Origin: Lingula anatina
Lineage: Eukaryota > Brachiopoda > Lingulata > Lingulida > Lingulidae
Assembly (NCBI RefSeq): GCF_001039355.2
Contig: NW_019774502.1
Location: forward strand, 1,185 to 63,184
Reading direction: 5' to 3'
Length of the DNA stretch: 62,000 bases
The position numbers were made by a program, and so were the translations under genes. Numbering within the stretch: the stretch's first letter is position 1; every line of letters begins with the position of its first letter. The notes under the pieces were generated by a model. The model searched no databases. It saw only the letters and a program-made list of their open reading frames with translations, and was not told the DNA's origin. Shown here piece after piece: positions 58,181 through 62,000 of this stretch.

Positions 58181-61079
58181 TTAGTTGTTTGTGTTGGTGG
58201 TGGATTTGGTGGATTTAAAGGAAACCAAGCTGGAGAAAAAACCTCCGACTTTTTCTTTGAACGTCTGACGGAATTGAGAACCACAAACCAAGATGACGGG
58301 CAAACATATACTAGTGTGGATCAGAAAACTTATTCTGGACACTGCATCAAACATGATGAAAACGTCAAAGAACTCGTTCAACAAATCATAATTCAGAAAT
58401 GACTGCAACATCATGCACACACACTGCGGCGCACAGAGGATAAAAAACAACACCGATACTCCTACTAAAGAAACGGTGCTGACTATCTCCTTTTTCGGGG
58501 TCTGGAAAGCGGCCTGGCTTGTGGTGAGGCTCTTGCGCATTTGTACCTGTGACCATATTCGGTGTATTATCTTGGTATTCATTATCAAAATACCGAAGAA
58601 AAGTAAGCAGTAAGCCGACGTGTGCGCAGTGAAATAGATTCTGAACGCTGTGATGAACTCCACGTTGGACAGGTTATTGGTAGGGCACGAGGTGTCGTCG
58701 CTGACGTGACGGTGAACAGCCAAGTACGCAGAACAACACACAAAGAATAGTAAGGAACCGATGGTTATCTGTGGAAAGAAAAGGTGATTTTTCAACTAAA
58801 AAGGGAACATAAGCGTAACGTCGGTGCCGCACACCTGTGATATTTGCATTATTTAGATTTTTACCATTATTCTTGTCGTTTTGTTTAGTATATAGTACCC
58901 TTTAATTTGGAAAGAAATCAACAGTTGTTAAACGGTCACATAAAGCAGTTATGAAAAAAATCTAAAGCTAAAAGTGCTGCTCGGTGTATCATAATAACGA
59001 TCGAACACGGTCAAAAAATTAAATTGATTCGAAATACAATATACAAGAACAAAATAATAATTACGAGAAAAAATAATTTTGAAATTGATAACTGTATTAA
59101 TACGTTAATAAAAAAAACTGAATTAAGTCCGCAGTTTGTTCGATAGCCTATTTTTTTATCAAAATACAGTGTGATTTTTTAATACTAAGGTTCTATTTCT
59201 CTAAACGCTGACGTCCAAACCAACTAAATATCGGTATGTAATCTACATTTGTTGAGGACCAATAATTTATTAAATGCTCTATGTCGCAGCGTCCGCTCTG
59301 TAACGTCGGGTTTCCGACTTCAGTAATTTAATTAAGGTTTAATATTTTGTATTTTGTTTCAAAAACCTTCCGTAATGAAACATTGGAACATAACAAACAT
59401 ACCTGAGTATGACATAATAAAAGTTAGCCTTCAATCTCTTGCAAGCTGTAAAGAATGCGCGTAAGGATCTTACCTTGTGCGTTTAATATTATTTTTCTTT
59501 TCACATCAAAACACACAAAAAAAAAAAAAAAAAAAATAGATAAAACCAAACACAAGCAAGCAAACAAGAATTTACAACTCTTTGAGGAAAAGAAGTTTAT
59601 TTTTGAATAAGAATACAATATAGAGTTACTTACACCTTTTAACGTTGCACTGCCTGTTTGTTTCTTCAAAGGGAAGCAGACGACAATGAACCGGTTGACG
59701 GTAATGACGAAGGTCATGAAGACGCACCAGTCGTACGTAAACGTATACCCCACTGCCAACAACGTGCATACCCAATCAGGAAAAACGGTCTTGTAGAAGT
59801 AGATGTCGGATAGGTGTACAATTATGAAAATGCTGCAGGTCAACTCCATGGACAGACGACATATGCTAACCGTGGCGTACGCGATAAAGAGGAACAACGC
59901 CGATTCGGAAAAAACGGATTTTCCTCCGCGTTTTAAAATAGAGACGAGGATCCCATCGATGATGATGCCTAAAGGGCACATCACTACCGACACATACGCC
60001 AAGGTTGTGCTGAATCTTTGGTTTTCTTCAAATGTCCCTTTAGGTAAAACTGCTGAGACGCATTTTAGGCTGTCCTCGACGATATCCACTGTCAAAAGTT
60101 CCGCGCCGTTTGGCAGGAGGTCGGCACAAGCCATGCTAACGAGAGCTTTTGGCTCCAACGACGTGAAATTGGCTACGTGGTGACTGAGTGGACACAATAA
60201 CCTATGTTTGTTGAGTTTCTCTTCGTATAACGCGCAGACGTAGGCTTGGGGCATAGACAGGGAGCTGTTTAATCTGTCACATTCTTCCTCTGATGTACCC
60301 ATCATGAATTCAGCCACGAAATCTGACGGGGAAAGTTCGGTCAAACCACAAGGGCCGTCATAAGTGGATGGGGAGAACAGAGGATTTCCAAGGACCACGT
60401 CATTTTCAGCTCGTCTTTTAACTAGACATAAGAAATAACGCAGACCATAATTCTCGTTGAGAACATTGTTCACTATCTTTTCGGATTCCTTCTTGCTCGC
60501 GGCATCAAGACTGAGCGAATTCCCAGTTTCGTTGAGTCGCCTCTTTGGGGATGCACGGAGACAAATGGTTTTCGTGTCCGTTAGTACCGAGTCAGATACA
60601 TTTCCCGCGGTTCTTGTAGTGTTCACACCCACCGTGCGTTTAACATTGATTCCGTTAGCTTCATCTACGATTTGTTTTGTTGCTGAGAGACCGACCGACA
60701 CAAGTTCGTCTAGCTTCCTTTTCAATTCAATGAAGGTAATTTCGTTCTCGTTGCTCTCGTCTATGAATGTGCGACACTGGGTCTCGTTCACCCCGATGAC
60801 AAAAACGGGATGAGCCCGTGGAGCTTCTTGATAAAAAGTGAACACGTCGAATTGGCATTCTTGAGTCAATAAATTAAACAGAGTTTGTTGAGACACTTCT
60901 GCGCGTATCCCGGCAGAGGACATTATTTGATCGAAACTGTCGGCAGAGAGGTTAAAATGACAATTGGACAAGGCATCAATTCTGCCAGCCAGGTCTCCAG
61001 TAGGGGTGCCACCAAGCAGGGACATAAGCTGGTACATCGAGAAGCGCACGAGACAAAAAGGGATGACATAAAACAGCAT
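58181..61079 (-). CDS. Receptor R2: large-ectodomain seven-transmembrane protein, copy 2
   Basis: Exons 61079-59634 and 58768-58181 join at phase 0 and encode 677 residues. It has the same organisation as R1, about 8.33 kb away in the same orientation. The signal peptide and first 80 residues are identical or nearly so. Two residues are inserted in the ectodomain (SLSMPQAY against SLPQAY), and substitutions increase toward the membrane domain. The NRF (TVNRFIVVCFPLKK), CAPQC and HTSICLPVIL features are retained. Both copies have open, full-length frames, so both are probably functional, and differences in the lower ectodomain may alter ligand preference (inference). A G-rich GA tract near 58140-58160 lies just beyond its stop. 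Confidence 0.85.
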
Positions 61080-61729
61080 TTTGGTAGTGCGATACAAATC
61101 GTGAGTTCTTTGAAGAATTTAAATATTCTGCATATATTGTTCAGCTTACCCGGCAGATGTTTTTGTACTTGTTAGTCACCTTGGCCCGTCTACACTAAGA
61201 AATGATTGCAATGTTTTTTCCTCACAGAAAGAAAAAGTTAATGGAAAGTTTCTTTCCTTTCATTCCACATATGTTTCTTTATGCCACCACACTTCTGATC
61301 TCTTCCCAGAACGATCTCCGTCTTGCTCTATGACGGATTTTTGACGGAAAGGCCGCTTAAGTAGAAGGCGGAGGCTGCGTGTGAGGTATGGTTCTGTCAT
61401 TTAGATAATGAAAACGCACAGTTGAGATGGCGTAATGGGGTTTTTCATGCCTCAAATAACCCGTGCTCAGCACATTTGCAAGTTGCTAATGTTGCTTCAA
61501 TTTTGCTATCATCTAGACCACTATCGCCTCTGAAAGATTAATGGTTGAAGTTTTGTCCATGTTTTTTTTTCATGTTTCCACTGCTTTTCCGTTTCAGCTT
61601 AGCACTTATTGCTATAATATTGAAATACTGTACCCAAACGTGTTTCTAGATTTTTTTAACTTCAGAAGAACATTTATTGTCATTAATTTACATAATCAGC
61701 TTTTCCTCAAAAAAGGAGCACGCACTTAG
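61080..61729. promoter_or_regulatory. Duplicated 5' flank of receptor R2
   Basis: Counterpart of 52754-53403 with very few differences (for example a T/G change in a TTTATTTCC/TTTCTTTCC word). The likeness ends around 61753, where an inverted segment begins. Confidence 0.55.
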
Positions 61730-62000
61730 GCTTTTGAAATATGTAAGCATTACTGGTCTTGGGCATAGGGCTATCTCTGTGTCACCAGTGTTCATTTCAA
61801 TTTATCTGTCGAGGTCAAAACTTGCATAAGAAATTTGTGTTCTTTAAGAATTTTAGTAAATACTGGATATATTTTGTCAAAAACTGTAATGCTTACATAT
61901 TTCAAAAGCCTAAGTGCGTGCTCCTAACCAGTATGGTTACCGACAGCAGCCAGGGAATGTATCATGGTTATGGCGCTTGTTCTTCGTTAGCGATCTTGTG
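61714..62000. repeat. Inverted duplication at the right edge
   Basis: 61714-61753 (AGGAGCACGCACTTAGGC...) is the forward start of the 53404-type repeat. 61754-61925 is the reverse complement of that whole start (it ends GCCTAAGTGCGTGCTCCT). From 61926 the repeat resumes forward at the ACCAGTATGGTTACC phrase. The outer 40 bases therefore form a perfect or near-perfect palindrome around a loop of about 130 bases. Confidence 0.8.

Overview
This is nuclear DNA of an animal, not a microbe. It has spliced genes with GT-AG introns and tandem C2H2 zinc fingers, a THAP domain, class A seven-transmembrane receptors, Tc1/mariner and non-LTR relics, many short inverted-repeat elements (MITEs), AT-rich intergenic DNA, one 272-base assembly gap and one isolated N. 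The family mix and the many 'taggcct' words suggest a marine invertebrate deuterostome (echinoderm, hemichordate or amphioxus). That placement is an inference; no rRNA or mitochondrial sequence is present to settle it.

Layout. 1-7.9 kb: gene-poor, with a TTAA-flanked MITE and a decayed Tc1 transposase. 8-9.1 kb: an intact single-exon peptide-receptor-like GPCR (minus). 10.9-43.3 kb: a zinc-finger gene neighbourhood. Gene A (minus, 10.9-13.7 kb), gene B (minus, 15.4-19.5 kb) and gene C (plus, 23.4-26.3 kb) each pair a small module built around RW-x-ALK ... LLD with C2H2 fingers, and the intron just after the module sits at the same phase in all of them. A truncated and a complete THAP first exon lie between B and C. 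Gene D (minus) starts at 43.3 kb with the same module and three copies of a small linker exon, but no fingers of its own. Downstream on the same strand lie five tandem exons (28.1-37.8 kb), each with 3-4 C2H2 fingers fused to a conserved domain of about 150 residues that I cannot name. All five acceptors have the phase that gene D's linker exons need. I read this as a possible one-head, many-tails zinc-finger locus, comparable in layout to lola or Broad in flies. The alternative is a tandem cluster of small genes, and two of the five units do carry their own short ATG exon.

45.2-46.3 kb: a secreted Vps62-like gene (minus) split by an apparent one-base frameshift. 49.8-53.4 and 58.2-61.7 kb: two tandem copies (offset about 8.33 kb) of a two-exon receptor with a signal peptide, an unrecognised ectodomain of about 350 residues and a divergent rhodopsin-like seven-helix core. 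Their 5' halves and promoters are almost identical while the membrane parts have diverged. Between and after them lie tandem repeats of about 0.7 kb, a non-LTR relic, the gap, MITEs and an inverted rearrangement at the right edge.

Where exon phases are quoted, I checked that summed exon lengths give whole codons. Percent identities are by-eye impressions, not alignments.
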